A stretch of DNA of 64,000 nucleotides from Isoetes taiwanensis (GCA_021234155.1 JAJEKV010000014.1:5907563-5971562); one strand, 5' to 3'. Shown: positions 1 to 12,714, counted from the stretch's first letter. Made by a program: numbers and translations. Notes: generated from the sequence alone by a model not told the origin.

Positions 1-68
1 AATTATGTCAAACCAGCATCAATTCCTGCAGGGCAATCTATCAGAATAAATGCACAAATAAGGCTTAC

Positions 69-471
69 AAAATCTGATCTCGATCTAGTTTACTAGCAAG
101 CTCTTCATTATCATCTGGAAATCTCATTATTTTCACTGCAACAGGCAAGCCATGGTAGATTCCTTCATAAAACAGGCTACCATAGAACAGGCTATATGTA
201 CCCTGCAAATTTCAACCCTAAAATAGTTCTTTCATATCTATCGTCCAATCGTCAGCCTCTCCCATTGCTTCTTCATCACCGAAGGGCTCCAGATACCTAG
301 ACCAGGAAATACAGTGCTTCAAATCCTTCCCTTTCTTTATTATTTTGCCAATGTAGGGCCTTGGAGGTGAAATAGTAAGCTAAGATTATGCATGCAGGCA
401 TGTAGAATAAACTGATTAAAACCAAACAATTACCGAGCTAAAGAAATTCCGAGCTGAAGTTGGGTCTCCAT
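69..471 (-). pseudogene. Broken 5' part of a group-C Raf-like protein kinase gene
   Basis: Two exons can be read on the minus strand. Exon 1 (471-434) starts at an ATG and reads METQLQLGISLA. A GT-AG intron follows, and exon 2 (359-69) continues in frame with a basic stretch ending KHCISWSRYLEP and then DDWTIDMKELF. After a frame break near 217-224 comes a kinase N-lobe with EGIYHGLPVAVK (the VAVK lysine) and KLDRDQ. The order SWSKYL, then W-DL-LF, then the glycine loop and VAVK is typical of plant group-C Raf-like MAP3Ks of the HT1 type. One base seems to be missing in the TTTTAGGG run, and a near-duplicate of about 15 bases lies where the glycine loop should be. The rest of the kinase would lie beyond base 1. 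A decaying gene copy is likeliest; a sequencing error in an active gene is possible. Confidence 0.6.
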
Positions 472-831
472 GGCTACAGCCGATTGTGAAACACTCAGGT
501 TACTGCTTCTAGATGATATGGGTAGCTAACAGGGTCTTCAAGTAACGGAGAAGGGAAGACAAAACCCAATTGTCGATCAAAGAATATGGCGGAAGAGAGA
601 ATTTCCTTAGATTTTCTATTTTTCGTAGCTGTAGATGAAGAAATTTAACAAATCATACCAGATAGAAGCAGTTTGATGAGAAATTTGGCGGCCTGCTCTG
701 GTCGTTGGAGGTTTGGTTGTTAGGGCCGGAATGGTCAGGGTCGCGGCCGAAGGAATTACCTGGCTTTTATATTTTTTCTAACCGTCGATTCATAAATTAA
801 AAAATCTAACAGTTGAGATGAAAAAAAACTG

Positions 832-850
832 ACGTGGCAAGACACGTGGC
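832..850. promoter_or_regulatory. Paired ACGTGGC (ABRE/G-box) motifs
   Basis: GACGTGGC and ACACGTGGC occur 11 bases apart, about 360 bases upstream of the kinase-like ATG on the minus strand. ACGTGGC is the core of the abscisic-acid response element bound by bZIP factors, and paired copies are the functional form in known plant promoters. Use as a promoter here is inference. Confidence 0.35.
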
Positions 851-1149
851 ATAGCTAGAAACTCAGAAAAGTGGGCAGCTCGGGTTAGGCAACCCTGCTA
901 AAAAATAGATAGAAAAAAAAATGAGACTAACGAGGCTGAGAACCCAAAAGAGCTGTATTTTAGAGCTAGGAAAAAAATATTATAAAGTAGAGCTAGATTT
1001 TAGAACTAGAAACAAAATATCTACATCTATATATAATATTAATGGAAAAATAAGAGGATAATATGTGCAGCATCTTGACTGTTGACCTTGTTGTATGCGA
1101 TAACTTCTATTATAGGCCATTAAAATATGGACAGTTATTTCTTCACTCG

Positions 1150-1437
1150 CGCGACCCTCTACATGCCGCTCTGTTGTCCAAAAACATCTTACCTGCTAAT
1201 CTACCTCTGCTGGCGACCGTCCAGAGGAGATTGGGTTTCATTTGGATTGGATTGAACATGCCATTTTCATTTTCTACTTTGGTGGTTTTCTTTATGGTTT
1301 TTTCCATCATGGGCATTGATCGACACCAAATCCATTGACATGTAGGGCACATGGTCTTTCTATCTGCACTATGGATCATAGCCATTGCTATGGCTTCAAT
1401 GGGAGTCAAATACCTGTTTGATCAGGGCTAAGTTTAG
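1150..1437 (+). repeat. ~280 bp diverged direct repeat, copy 1
   Basis: The stretch shares a long diverged match with 2430-2708, including the phrases GGGTTTCATTTGG, TTGAACATGCCATTTT, CACCAAATCCATT and GTCAAATACCTG. The two copies flank the PPR relic. No polypurine tract or clear terminal motif was seen, so they are not called LTRs. They may be a duplicated gene segment. Confidence 0.6.
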
Positions 1438-1959
1438 GACAGAGACAACGTTCTCCCCATCTAGGGAATGGACTAGCGAAATCGTATTTTTCTTCCACAC
1501 TCATGAATACAAGAAGAAGACCATGGCATCTAATCATGATTGTTAGAGGACCGCATACTGTAAGACAACATTCTGATTTCTGTCATTTTTCTTTCCAAAT
1601 ACTTGTATTCATATGAAGTGATAAACATCAGACAGCTTGAAGATACCTTTCAGGACAAAATGCTATGGCCCAGTTGTCATTAAGGTATGAAATTATATTT
1701 AAGTGTCTGTTCTTTAGTGTAATTCTTCTTACTTGATGGGTTGAGGCTGTTTTGGTCTTCAGGTCTTTACCCAATCAAGGCTTGACAACACACTCAGATG
1801 TGCAGAAATTATGGGACAGCGGGGCATATCCATGCCTAAAAATATGTTTATTTTCTACTAAAAAGATTTAGAACACAACAAGATCTGGGATGTTGTAGGA
1901 GATTGCAGTCCTTGGTGGGTCACAGTGGAGAGGAATCACTGGCCATTTTGAATGACCAT

Positions 1960-2420
1960 TTGATTTAGCAGTTCTCCTCTTGTGGAAGTTTTATGGAATC
2001 AAATGAAGCATTTAGCAAGGTTCCAAAACCAAGTCCTTCTACTTGGAGTGCAATTTTAGGAGCCCAGAGCCCTTTCTGGTATACATGAGGCAGTTTTGCA
2101 CTTATTTGAGAGAATGGTAATGTCAGGCATGAAGAGTGACAAACATGTCTATCTTGCTGGTTTGAAAGCATGTCTTGGCTCCTTGGGGCTCATCCATAAG
2201 CAGATTATTGTCTGTAAAATTCACTCAGATGCCATCATTGGAAGTGCCCTGGTAGATATATATGCAAAATGTGGAGGCATGAATGAGGCATGAAGTGTCT
2301 TTGAAAAAGTCTCAGGCAAAGATTCTATTATATGGAGTGCAATGATTGCAAGCTATGCACAGTGTGGCAACTTTGAACTTGCCATACAGTTTTAAAAACA
2401 TGTGCAGAGAAGGCATCAAG
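1960..2420 (+). pseudogene. Pentatricopeptide-repeat (PPR, PLS-type) protein relic
   Basis: Several reading-frame pieces carry PPR phrases. One near 1990-2075 reads roughly ESNEAFSKVPKPSPSTWSAI. Another at 2096-2293 reads LFERMVMSGMKSDKHVYL, then GSALVDIYAKCGGMNEA. After a stop at about 2291 the same frame gives SVFEKVSGKDSIIWSAMIA and SYAQCGNFELAI. VDMYAKCG and W-AMI-YAQ-G are hallmark phrases of plant organellar RNA-editing PPR proteins. Stops and frame changes, and only about four repeats, show a dead fragment. It lies between the two ~280 bp direct repeats, which may have been duplicated with it. No full-length neighbour was seen. Confidence 0.75.
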
Positions 2421-2429
2421 CTCTTATCG

Positions 2430-2708
2430 CTGTTGCTCTGTTACCTCTACTAGCGACCCTCTTTCTCGAGGAGACTGGGTTTCATTTGGCTTGGATTGAA
2501 CATGCCATTTTTATTTTCTACTTTGATGTTTTTTTAATGGCTTTTCCAGTTGCGGTCATTGATCGGCACCAAATCCATTAATTTGATTTTTTCTAGGGCA
2601 TGATATGGTCTTCTGAACATTTCCATTGGCTGGCTACACTCCGACCATAAGCGCACTGCTATGGCTTCAATAGGGGTCAAATACCTGGTTGATCAGGGCT
2701 CTGTTTAG
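2430..2708 (+). repeat. ~280 bp diverged direct repeat, copy 2
   Basis: This is the partner of the repeat at 1150-1437, in the same orientation, with numerous substitutions and short indels. It begins directly after the PPR relic. The divergence looks too great for a recent event. Confidence 0.6.
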
Positions 2709-3379
2709 GAATAAGCTTACGGTGCCGGACCTCCTCAGGCCACAGACATGCATGACCATGAGGCTTATGAAGGTAAGTATATATATTGCCATTTTCTGCC
2801 TTATCAGAGGCTCTCGTTATGCTTAAAAGATCTCCATTCTAAACCCCTTTGAGATTTTTGTAAAATGCTCCAAAAGTATGTGTTCACATACATGGCCATG
2901 CCTAGAGTTATGCCAGAATTTTGCTGCAGGTAATATTTAGGGCTGAAAGTGTGTTTGGAATATTTTATTGATTCATTATTGAGAATGAAGTTCTTGATGC
3001 TGTTCTTGATTCTTGAGAATGGAGTTCTAATTTCTTAGTACAAATGGAAATTTAATATTTACAGATATGGAAACTGGATGCATGCAGATTCCAAAAGTAA
3101 AGGTAGAATTGTCCTTCCATTAAGCTACTGTATGTCTATCGTTTAGTGTCCATGGTTTTTGCTTCAATAGGTTTAATGCCTTTGGTATTTGCTTCAATAG
3201 ATCTGCTCTTCTTTATGGACAACTTCAGGAATTGGCACAAAAGTTGTCCTTGTCTATTACCATGTTTGCATGAATGGGTCGGAATAAAGACCCATGATTC
3301 TGGCTTTCTCTTTATTGGACATTATTGATTCCTAAATTGTTAATTACCCAAGTAAAAAATTATATAGCTACATATTCTA
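2709..3379. other. No recognised feature
   Basis: The stretch is AT-rich with only short open frames. Two short related phrases near 3150-3200 (TTTGCTTCAATAG) are the only internal repetition seen. The 435 bp repeat family begins at about 3380. Confidence 0.4.
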
Positions 3380-5915
3380 AATGACGTGCACCCTGGACTA
3401 CCACAATCGTCGGATTCATCGATCCTACGACCCAGATCGTATGTTGGGGCCTCTGGGCACCTCTCGTTTTGCTTATAGTCATTTATGATTGGAGGCGCCT
3501 ATGATTTTTGAAATATGAAATACGATTTCGCCTAAGGTATTGAGGGAATATCAAACCTCTATATGGCTTTGCCTAAGATTTATAATATGAAATATGGGGA
3601 TTTGAGGCTCTACCAAAATAACCCAATGTCCTAATAAGACTACTTTAACCAATGTACCCAGTGAGCTAATGTGATTATTTTTTATCTTGAATCTATGTTT
3701 TTTGTTATAACAACCTATTCAATTGTTTTAGAGATAAATAGTCTATGGTTTCGGGAATTGTTATTTTTACATCCATATCAAAGTTATAACAACCTATTCA
3801 ATTGTTTTAGGGATAAATAGTCTATGGTTTCGGGAATTGTTATTTTTACATCTATATCAAATCCCCCTGGAACCCCCTGTTATTTTGCTACATATTCTAA
3901 ACGAGGTGCACCCTGGACTACCACAGTGGTTGGGGGGTTCCAGGGGATTTGATATCGATGTAAAAATAGCAATTCCCGAAACCATAGACTATTTATCCCT
4001 AAAACAATTGAATAGGTTGTTATAACAAAAAACATAGATTCAAGATAAAAAATAATCATATTAGCTCACTGGGTATATTGGTTAAATTAGTCTTATTAGG
4101 ACATTGAGTTATTTTGGTAGAGGTTCGAATTCCCGTATTTCATATTGTAAATCTTAGGCAAAACCGTATAGAGGTTCGATATTCCCTCAAAACCTTAGGC
4201 GAAATCGTATTTCATATTTCAAAATCATAGGCGCCTCCAATCATAAATGACTATAAGCGAAACGAGAGGTGCCCAGAGGCCCCAACATATGATCTGGGTC
4301 GTATTAGCTCACTGGGTACATTGGTTAAAGTAGTCTTATTAGGACATTGAGTTATTTTGGTAGAGGTTCGAATTCCCATATTTCATATTGTAAATCTTAG
4401 GCAAAGCCGTATAGAGGTTCGATATTCCCTCAAAACCTTAGGCGAAATCGTATTTTATATTTTATATTTCAAAATAATGTGATTATTGTTTATCTTGAAT
4501 CTATGTTTTTTTTTATAACAACCTATTCAATTGTTTTAGGGATAAATAGTCTATGAACAAGATTCGATATTCGTTGGATTCGTCGATCCTACGACCCAGA
4601 TCATATGTTGAGGCCTCTGGGCACCTCTCGTTTTGTTTATAGTCATTTATGATTGGAGGCGCCTATGATTTTGAAATATGAAATACGATTTCGCCTAAGG
4701 TTTTGAGGGAATATCGAACCTCTATACGGCTTTGCCTAAGATTTACAATATGAAATATGGGAATTCGAACCTCTACCAAAATAACTCAATGTTCTAATAA
4801 GATTACTTTAACCAATATACCCAGTGAGCTGATGTGATTATTTTTTATCTTGAATCTATGTTTTTTGTTATAACAACCTATTCAATTGTTTTAGGGATAA
4901 ATACTCTATAGTTTTGGGAATTGCTATTTTTACATCTATATCAAATCCCCCTGGAACCCCTGTTATTTTGCTATATATTCTAAACGAGGTGCACCCTAGA
5001 CTACCACAGTCGTTGGATTCGTCGATTCTACGACCCCGATCGTATGTTGGGGCCTCTGGGCACCTCTCGTTTCGCTTATAGTTATTTATGATTGGAGGCG
5101 CCTATGATTTTGAAATATGAAATACGATTTCGCCTAAGGTTTTGAGGGAATATCGAACCTCTATACGGCTTTGCCTAAGATTTACAATATGAAATATGGG
5201 GATTCGAACCTCTACCAAAAAAACTCAATGTCCTAATAAGACTACTTTAACCAATGTACCCAGTGAGCTAATGTGATTATTATTTATTTTGAATCTATGT
5301 TTTTTTTTATAACAACCTATTCAATTGTTTTAGGGATAAATAGTCTATGGTTTCGGGAATTGTTATTTTTACATCCATATCAAATCCCCCTAAGGTTTTG
5401 AGGGAATATCGAACCTCTATACGGCTTTGCCTAAGATTTACAATATGAAATATGGGGATTCGAACCTCTACCAAAAAAATTCAATGTCCTAATAAGACTA
5501 CTTTAACCAATGTACCCAGTGAGCTAATGTGATTATTGTTTATCTTGAATCTATGTTTTTTTTTTATAACAACCTATTCAATTGTTTTAGGGATAAATAG
5601 TCTATGGTTTCGGGAATTGTTATTTTTACATCCATATCAAATCCCCCTGGAACCCCCTGTTATTTTGCTACATATTCTAAACGAGGTGCACCCTGGACTA
5701 CCACAGTTGTTGGATTCGTCTATCATACGATCCAGATTGTATGTTGGGGCCTCTGGGCACCTCTCGTTTCGCTTATAGTCATTTATGATTGGAGGCGCCT
5801 ATGATTTTGAAATATGAAATACGATTTTGCCTAAGGTTTTGAGGGAATATCGAACCTCTATACGGCTTTGCCTAAGATTTACAATATGAAATATGGGAAT
5901 TCGAACCTCTACCAA
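3380..5915 (-). repeat. Tandem array 1 of the ~435 bp repeat family
   Basis: Complete and truncated units follow each other, each with the same phrases: CTCAATGTCCTAATAAGAC, CAATTGTTTTAGGGATAAA, ATTCTAAACGAGGTGCACC, GGGGCCTCTGGGCACCTC and GATTCGAACCTCTACC. Strand is given as minus because the tRNA-like boxes read on that strand. Several units are truncated, and one segment (about 3930-4470) is inverted. Open frames of about 66-82 codons recur in every unit on the plus strand, but they accept frameshifts and stops freely, so the array is regarded as non-coding. Confidence 0.9.
3930..4470 (+). repeat. Inverted unit inside array 1
   Basis: From about 3930 the sequence is the reverse complement of the flanking units. 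It runs through CCCGAAACCATAGACT, the A-box-like AGCTCACTGGG, the B-box-like GAGGTTCGAATTCCC and CGAGAGGTGCCCAGAGGCC, then enters a second partial inverted unit at about 4303. Direct orientation resumes after about 4470. The two orientations face each other and could form a large hairpin. Confidence 0.85.
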
Positions 5916-8589
5916 AATCCTATATTATAATGTTTTAGGGTGTGTCTTGAACCACGCCCTAAAACTAGATGGTTCAGATTTGATTAAAAAGTTAGGTTGG
6001 ACGCTCTAGATAACCGATGCTTTCCTGCCTTTTTTTGTCGCTCTAGCCATTTCGGCTCTTCTCAAAGCACAAAAGTGGCTTTCGGAACTTGAATTTCGGT
6101 CTGGCTTTTGCTGGGGGAGAGGCCTTTGCGTATGCTCAGGTATGCTCAGGCATGCTGCTTTGGTTCCTTCAAACGTGGCCTTCTATTGCTTCAAGATTCC
6201 AGACTTAGCTCTAAGGTGCATAGCTATGCAGGTAGAGTATTGGAAAAATTGCTTGAAAGTTAACATTATTGCATATATCATGTTATGGCAAACGCATATT
6301 CTTCAGGCCCTGGAGGTCTATAGTGCTTGCTCAAGAATGACTGGAGTTGGTCTATCAGAACGACTGGAGATGGTTTATTGGCAATCTTTGTTACAAGCTT
6401 TATCCAGCAAGGCAACCAGACTTCCTGCAAGCGAACTGGTTGGCACTATCAGATAAGCTGCAAAGTTGACAACTTTAAATTTTTATCTAGACCCACCAAC
6501 GCTAGGCCATGCACTCTGTTGTTTCAGAAGATGATCATGCTCTTCTTGTGTTGCATCCATCTTCTGGCACAAAACGCATTTTATAACTCTGTTTTGTAAC
6601 TCCATTTTTATTGTGGGCTAGAGGAATACTGCTCAGTTTAAACAGCTTAAGCATTCAAGAAGTATGGCTAAGATCGTTGGCAACAATTTTCTACCCTTTC
6701 ATGTTGGAATTTCCCACTATTAGGACTGCGATGCTTGCATGTGGAAAGATAAGATTTGCAATTAGCAATATGAAATTAACCTGAGAATTATTTTGTCTAA
6801 GCTTTTCGTTTGTCTAAACATGCAGACAGGCAATAGGTTTTGAAAGTATGGACGAAGCAGCACATTACATGAGTGGGGTACCTTTTTATCTCTTCCTCAA
6901 CATTGTTTATGAACATTTTTATAATTTCTCTGATTGTTGTTCCTTTTGTGGATTAGCTTTATGGATCGCTTGGACTTGGATTTCTCTCACATTTTGACCA
7001 AAACTACCATTGTTATTCTTCCACTTTTATTGACAAGGTATATATATCTTGCCCAATATATGATCATTGACAGTAATATCATAATCAATATGTTATTTAT
7101 TATTCAGTCACATTGGAGTTGGGTGATTAATGTGAAAGATTTATGTCATTCTGTATTGTAGCCAAACATTTGCAGTTTGAAGATTCATATATTCATGACT
7201 GGTGGTTGAATTTTGAAGGCCTCTTCCATCAACGTAGAGCAATTGGGCACGTAGATTTCCCACTGCAGACATTATAGATCTCTCAAAATCATTTGATGAA
7301 ATAGGTAAAGCTTCATGTGAAGAAAATCTTTGCTGTTATTATGAGGCTTTTATATAGCCATCGTGAATCTTAAAGGATGTACTACAATGTATCCAATGTA
7401 TTGTCTATGTCTATTAGCTATTTATAAGATATATCACCCATTTATCCCCAGCAAAGTAGTCAAATGCTTTGTAACATAGTAGTAAAATGCTTTGTAACAT
7501 GCTTCATAGAAAAGTATTCATTTTCGTGAAATAACATATTCTGTTCAAGTATTTCTATTTTTTAATAACCTCTGCACATCTACTATTATCTTTCTCAAGA
7601 TATACCTCTTTATCCAATAAATGATTTCTACAGTTGTAGTCAATGCTTTGTAACATGCTTCGTGGAAAGCACCCATTTTGTTGAGTATAGCATACTCCAT
7701 TCAAGTTTCTGTTTTTCAGTAGTTTTTGCACATCTACTATTATATGAATGTAGTTTACCTTTAGAAATATGACAAACAAATGGAACTTTCAAAGTTCTTG
7801 CCTGTTATCCAATTGGGAAGTAATATAATTTTTACAGGATTCTTTAAAATTGTTATGCATTCTCTATGGGAGATATGGACAAATGTTCATTAATTAAGTC
7901 TGGCAAAATACATCTGCATTTCACACTTCGACGAAATACATCTGCACTTTTCACTTTGGAAGTTCTGCAAATACATCAAAATCTTTGCTTGAAGCTGCAA
8001 ATAGATAACATCAATAATTATATGATGAAATAAAAAAGCAAATGTTTACCAAATGCCTTGGTGTTTGATAGATGTGTGTTTGACAATAAGGAACCTCTTC
8101 AAATCAAGTCCAAACATGAAATCCCTCTTTATTTTTTCCATTCATGCTCCTCTCTCCACAAATCTTAGGAAGTTCTACACATAATATTAAAACTCTAATT
8201 TTACGCTTTAAAATACAAGACAATTTCATATACAAAAATGTTCTTAATAATTTTAGATAAGCAAGTTATTATATCATTTACACATGGAAACCTCCTATTG
8301 GCTTGGAATATTCCTTAGCAATTAATGTAGATTCAAGAGTGAGGCGAGAAGCTTAGGGTACAACGGGGCATGGGTACTAAGCTAGAAGATCCCCTGCCAT
8401 CACCAGGATGCCCTTTCCCAACACCATAGCCGGGTCCATTGTTGGTTGTTTTGCAAGGTACAAAAGAGTGGCAATGGTTTTTTGGCTTGGTTTTCCCCAT
8501 GAATGACAAAGATTGTACAATGGATGTAGGTTTCTCATTGCTGGATTATGATCTACAGGTTTCTAAACTGTGCCCAGCAACGCTGGGCA
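5916..8589. other. Spacer between arrays, no recognised gene
   Basis: The stretch separates the two arrays. A short hairpin, GTTTTAGGGTGTG against CCACGCCCTAAAAC, lies at about 5934-5970. An open frame at 6142-6456 (104 codons) matches no family I know. A diverged direct repeat of about 110 bp links 7452-7590 with 7635-7745, sharing ATGCTTTGTAACATGCTTC and GCACATCTACTATTAT. The remainder is AT-rich. Confidence 0.45.
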
Positions 8590-11500
8590 CCTTAACTAAC
8601 TAGTAACTCAATGTCCTAATAAGACTACTTTAACCAATGTACCCAGTGAGCTGATGTGATTATTTTTTATCTTGAATCTATGTTTTTTGTTATAACAACC
8701 TATTCAATTGTTTTAGGGATAAATACTCTATGGTTTCAGGAATTGCTATTTTTACATCGACATCAAATCCCCCTGGAATCCCCTGTTATTTTGCTATATA
8801 TTCTAAACGAGGTGCATCCTGGACTACTACAGTCGTTGGATTCGTCGATCCTACGACACAGATCATATGTTGGGGCCTCTGGGCACCTCTCGTTTCGCTT
8901 ATAGTCATTTATGGCTGGATCCGCCTATGATTTTGAAATATAAAATACGATTTTGCCTAAGGTTCTATACGGCTTTGCCTAAGATTTTATGGGAATTCGA
9001 ACCTCTACCAAAATAACTCAATGTCCTAATAAGACTACTTTAACCAATATACCCAGTGAGCTGATGTGATTATTTTTTTATCTTGAATCTATGTTTTTTT
9101 TTTTTATAACAACCTATTCAATTGTTTTAGGGATAAATAGTCTATGGTTTCGGGAATTGTTATTTTTATATCCATATCAAATCCCCCTGAAGCCCCCTGT
9201 TATTTTGCTACATATTCTAAACGAGGTGCACCCTGGACTACCACAGTCGTTGGATTCGTCGATCCTACGACCCAGATCATATGTTGGGGCCTCTGGGCAC
9301 CTCTCGTTTCGCTTATAGTCATTTATGATTGGAGGCGCCTATGATTTTGAAATATAAAATACGATTTTGCCTAAGGTTTTGAGGGAATATCGAACCTCTA
9401 TACGGCTTTGCCTAAGATTTACAATATGAAATATGGGGATTCGAACCTCTACCAAAATAACTCAATGTCCTAATAAGACTACTTTAACCAATGTACCTAG
9501 TGAGCTAATGTGATTTTTTTTTATCTTGAATCTATGTTTTTTTTTTTATAACAACCTATTCAATTGTTTTAAGGATAAATAGTCTATGGTTTCTGGAATT
9601 GTTATTTTTACATCCATATCAAATCCCCCTGGAACCCCCTGTTATTTTGCTACATATTCTAAACGAGGTGCACCCTGGACTACCACAGTCGTTGGATTCG
9701 TCGATCTTATGACCCAGATCATATGTTGGGGCCTCTGGGCACCTCTCGTTTCGCTTATAGTCATTTATGATTGGAGGCGCCTATTATTTTGAAATATGAA
9801 ATACGATTTTGCCTAAGGTTTTGAGGGAATATCGAACCTCTATACGGCTTTGCCTAAGATTTACAATATAAAATATGGGAATTCGAACCTCTACCAAAAT
9901 AACTCAATGTCCTAATAAGACTACTTTAATCAATGTACCCAGTGAGCTGATGTGATTATTTTTTATCTTGAATCTATGTTTTTTGTTATAACAACCTATT
10001 CAATTGTTTTAGGGATAAATAGTCTATGGTTTCGGGAATTGCTATTTTTACATCTATATCAAATCCCCCTGGAACCCCCTGTTATTTTGCTACATATTCT
10101 AAACGAGGTGGACCATGGACTACCACAGTCGTTGGATTCGTCGATCCTACGACCCAGATCGTATGTTGGGGCCTCTAGGCACCTCTCATTTTGCTTATAG
10201 TTATTTATAATTGGAGGCGCCTATGATTTTGAAATATGAAATACGATTTCGCCTAAGGTTTTGAGGGAATATCGAACCTCTATATGGCTTTGCCTAAGAT
10301 TTACAATATGAAATATGGGGATTCGAACCTCTACCAAAAAAACTCAATGTCCTAATAAGACTACTCCCAATGAGCTAATGTGATTATTGTTTATCTTGAA
10401 TCTATATTTTTTTTTATAACAACCTATACAATTGTTTTAAGGATAAATAGTCTATGGTTTCGGGAATTGTTATTTTTACATCCATATCAAATCCCCCTGG
10501 AACCCCATGTTATTTTGCTACATATTCTAAACGAGGTGCACCCTGACTACCACAGTCATCGGATTCGTCGATCCTACAACCCAGATCGTATGTTAAGGCC
10601 TCTGGGCACCTCGTTTCGCTTATAGTCATTTTTGGAGGCGCCTATGATTTTGAAATATGAAATACAATTTCGCCTAAGTTTTTAAGGGAATATCGAACCT
10701 CTATACGGCTTTGCCTAAGATTTACAATATGAAATAAGGGGATTCGAACCTCTACCAAAAAAACTCAATGTCCTAATAAGACTACTTTAACCAATGTACC
10801 CAATGAGCTAATGTGATTATTGTTTATCTTGAATCTATATTTTTTTTTATAACAACCTATTCAATTGTTTTAGGGATAAATAGTCTATGGTTTCGGGAAT
10901 TGTTATTTTTATATCCATATCAAATCCCCCTGAAGCCCCCTGTTATTTTGCTACATATTCTAAACGAGGTGCACCCTGGACTACCACAGTCGTTGGATTC
11001 GTCGATCCTACGACCCAGATCATATGTTGGGGCCTCTGGGCACCTCTCGTTTCGCTTATAGTCATTTATGATTGGAGGCGCCTATGATTTTGAAATATAA
11101 AATACGATTTTGCCTAAGGTTTTGAGGGAATATCGAACCTCTATACGGCTTTGCCTAAGATTTACAATATGAAATATGGGGATTCGAACCTCTACCAAAA
11201 TAACTCAATGTCCTAATAAGACTACTTTAACCAATGTACCTAGTGAGCTAATGTGATTTTTTTTTATCTTGAATCTATGTTTTTTTTTATAACAACCTAT
11301 TCAATTGTTTTAAGGATAAATAGTCTATGGTTTCTGGAATTGTTATTTTTACATCCATATCAAATCCCCCTGGAACCCCCTGTTATTTTGCTACATATTC
11401 TAAACGAGGTGCACCCTGGACTACCACAGTCGTTGGATTCGTCGATCCTATGACCCAGATCATATGTTGGGGCCTCTGGGCACCTCTCGTTTCGCTTATA

Positions 11501-12703
11501 GTCATTTATGATTGGAGGCGCCTATGATTTTGAAATATGAAATCTGATTTTGCCTAAGGTTTTGAGGGAATATCGAACCTCTATCTGGGCTTTTGCCTAA
11601 GATTTACAATATAAAATATGGGAATTCGAACCTCTACCAAAATAACTCAATGTCCTAATAAGACTACTTTAATCAATGTACCCAGTGAGCTGATGTGATT
11701 ATTTTTTATCTTGAATCTATGTTTTTTGTTATAACAACCTATTCAATTGTTTTAGGGATAAATAGTCTATGGTTTCGGGAATTGCTATTTTTACATCTAT
11801 ATCAAATCCCCCTGGAACCCCCTGTTATTTTGCTACATATTCTAAACGAGGTGGACCATGGACTACCACAGTCGTTGGATTCATCGATCCTACGACCCAG
11901 ATCGTATGTTGGGGCCTCTAGGCACCTCTCATTTTGCTTATAGTTATTTATAATTGGAGGCGCCTATGATTTTGAAATATGAAATACGATTTCGCCTAAG
12001 GTTTTGAGGGAATATCGAACCTCTATATGGCTTTGCCTAAGATTTACAATATGAAATATGGGGATTCGAACCTCTACCAAAAAAACTCAATGTCCTAATA
12101 AGACTACTTTAACCAATGTACCCAATGAGCTAATGTGATTATTGTTTATCTTGAATCTATATTTTTTTTTATAACAACCTATACAATTGTTTTAAGGATA
12201 AATAGTCTATGGTTTCGGGAATTGTTATTTTTACATCCATATCAAATCCCCCTGGAACCCCATGTTATTTTGCTACATATTCTAAACGAGGTGCACCCTG
12301 ACTACCACAGTCATCGGATTCGTCGATCCTACAACCCAGATCGTATGTTAAGGCCTCTGGGCACCTCGTTTCGCTTATAGTCATTTTTGGAGGCGCCTAT
12401 GATTTTGAAATATGAAATACAATTTCGCCTAAGTTTTTAAGGGAATATCGAACCTCTATACGGCTTTGCCTAAGATTTACAATATGAAATAAGGGGATTC
12501 GAACCTCTACCAAAATAACTCAATGTCCTAATAAGACTACTTTAATCAATGTACCCAGTGAGCTAATGTGATTATTTTTTATCTTGAATCTATGTTTTTT
12601 TTTATAACAATCTATTCAATTGTTTTAGGGATAAATAGTCTATGGTTTTGGGAATTGTTATTTTTACATCCATATCAAATCCCCTTGGAACCCCCTGTTA
12701 TTT
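8590..12703 (-). repeat. Tandem array 2 of the ~435 bp repeat, with higher-order structure
   Basis: About nine head-to-tail units occur here. Equivalent points lie at 9952, 10380, 10813, 11253, 11695, 12135 and 12568, a period of 428-442 bp. Variants recur every fourth unit: the GAAGCCCCCTG variant at 9144 and 10887, the GGTGGACCATGG variant at 9952 and 11695, and a variant lacking part of the CACCTCTCG phrase at 10380 and 12135. The array is therefore built of a ~1.75 kb four-unit higher-order repeat (about 9000-10740 and 10740-12480). Confidence 0.9.
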
Positions 12704-12714
12704 TGCTACATATT

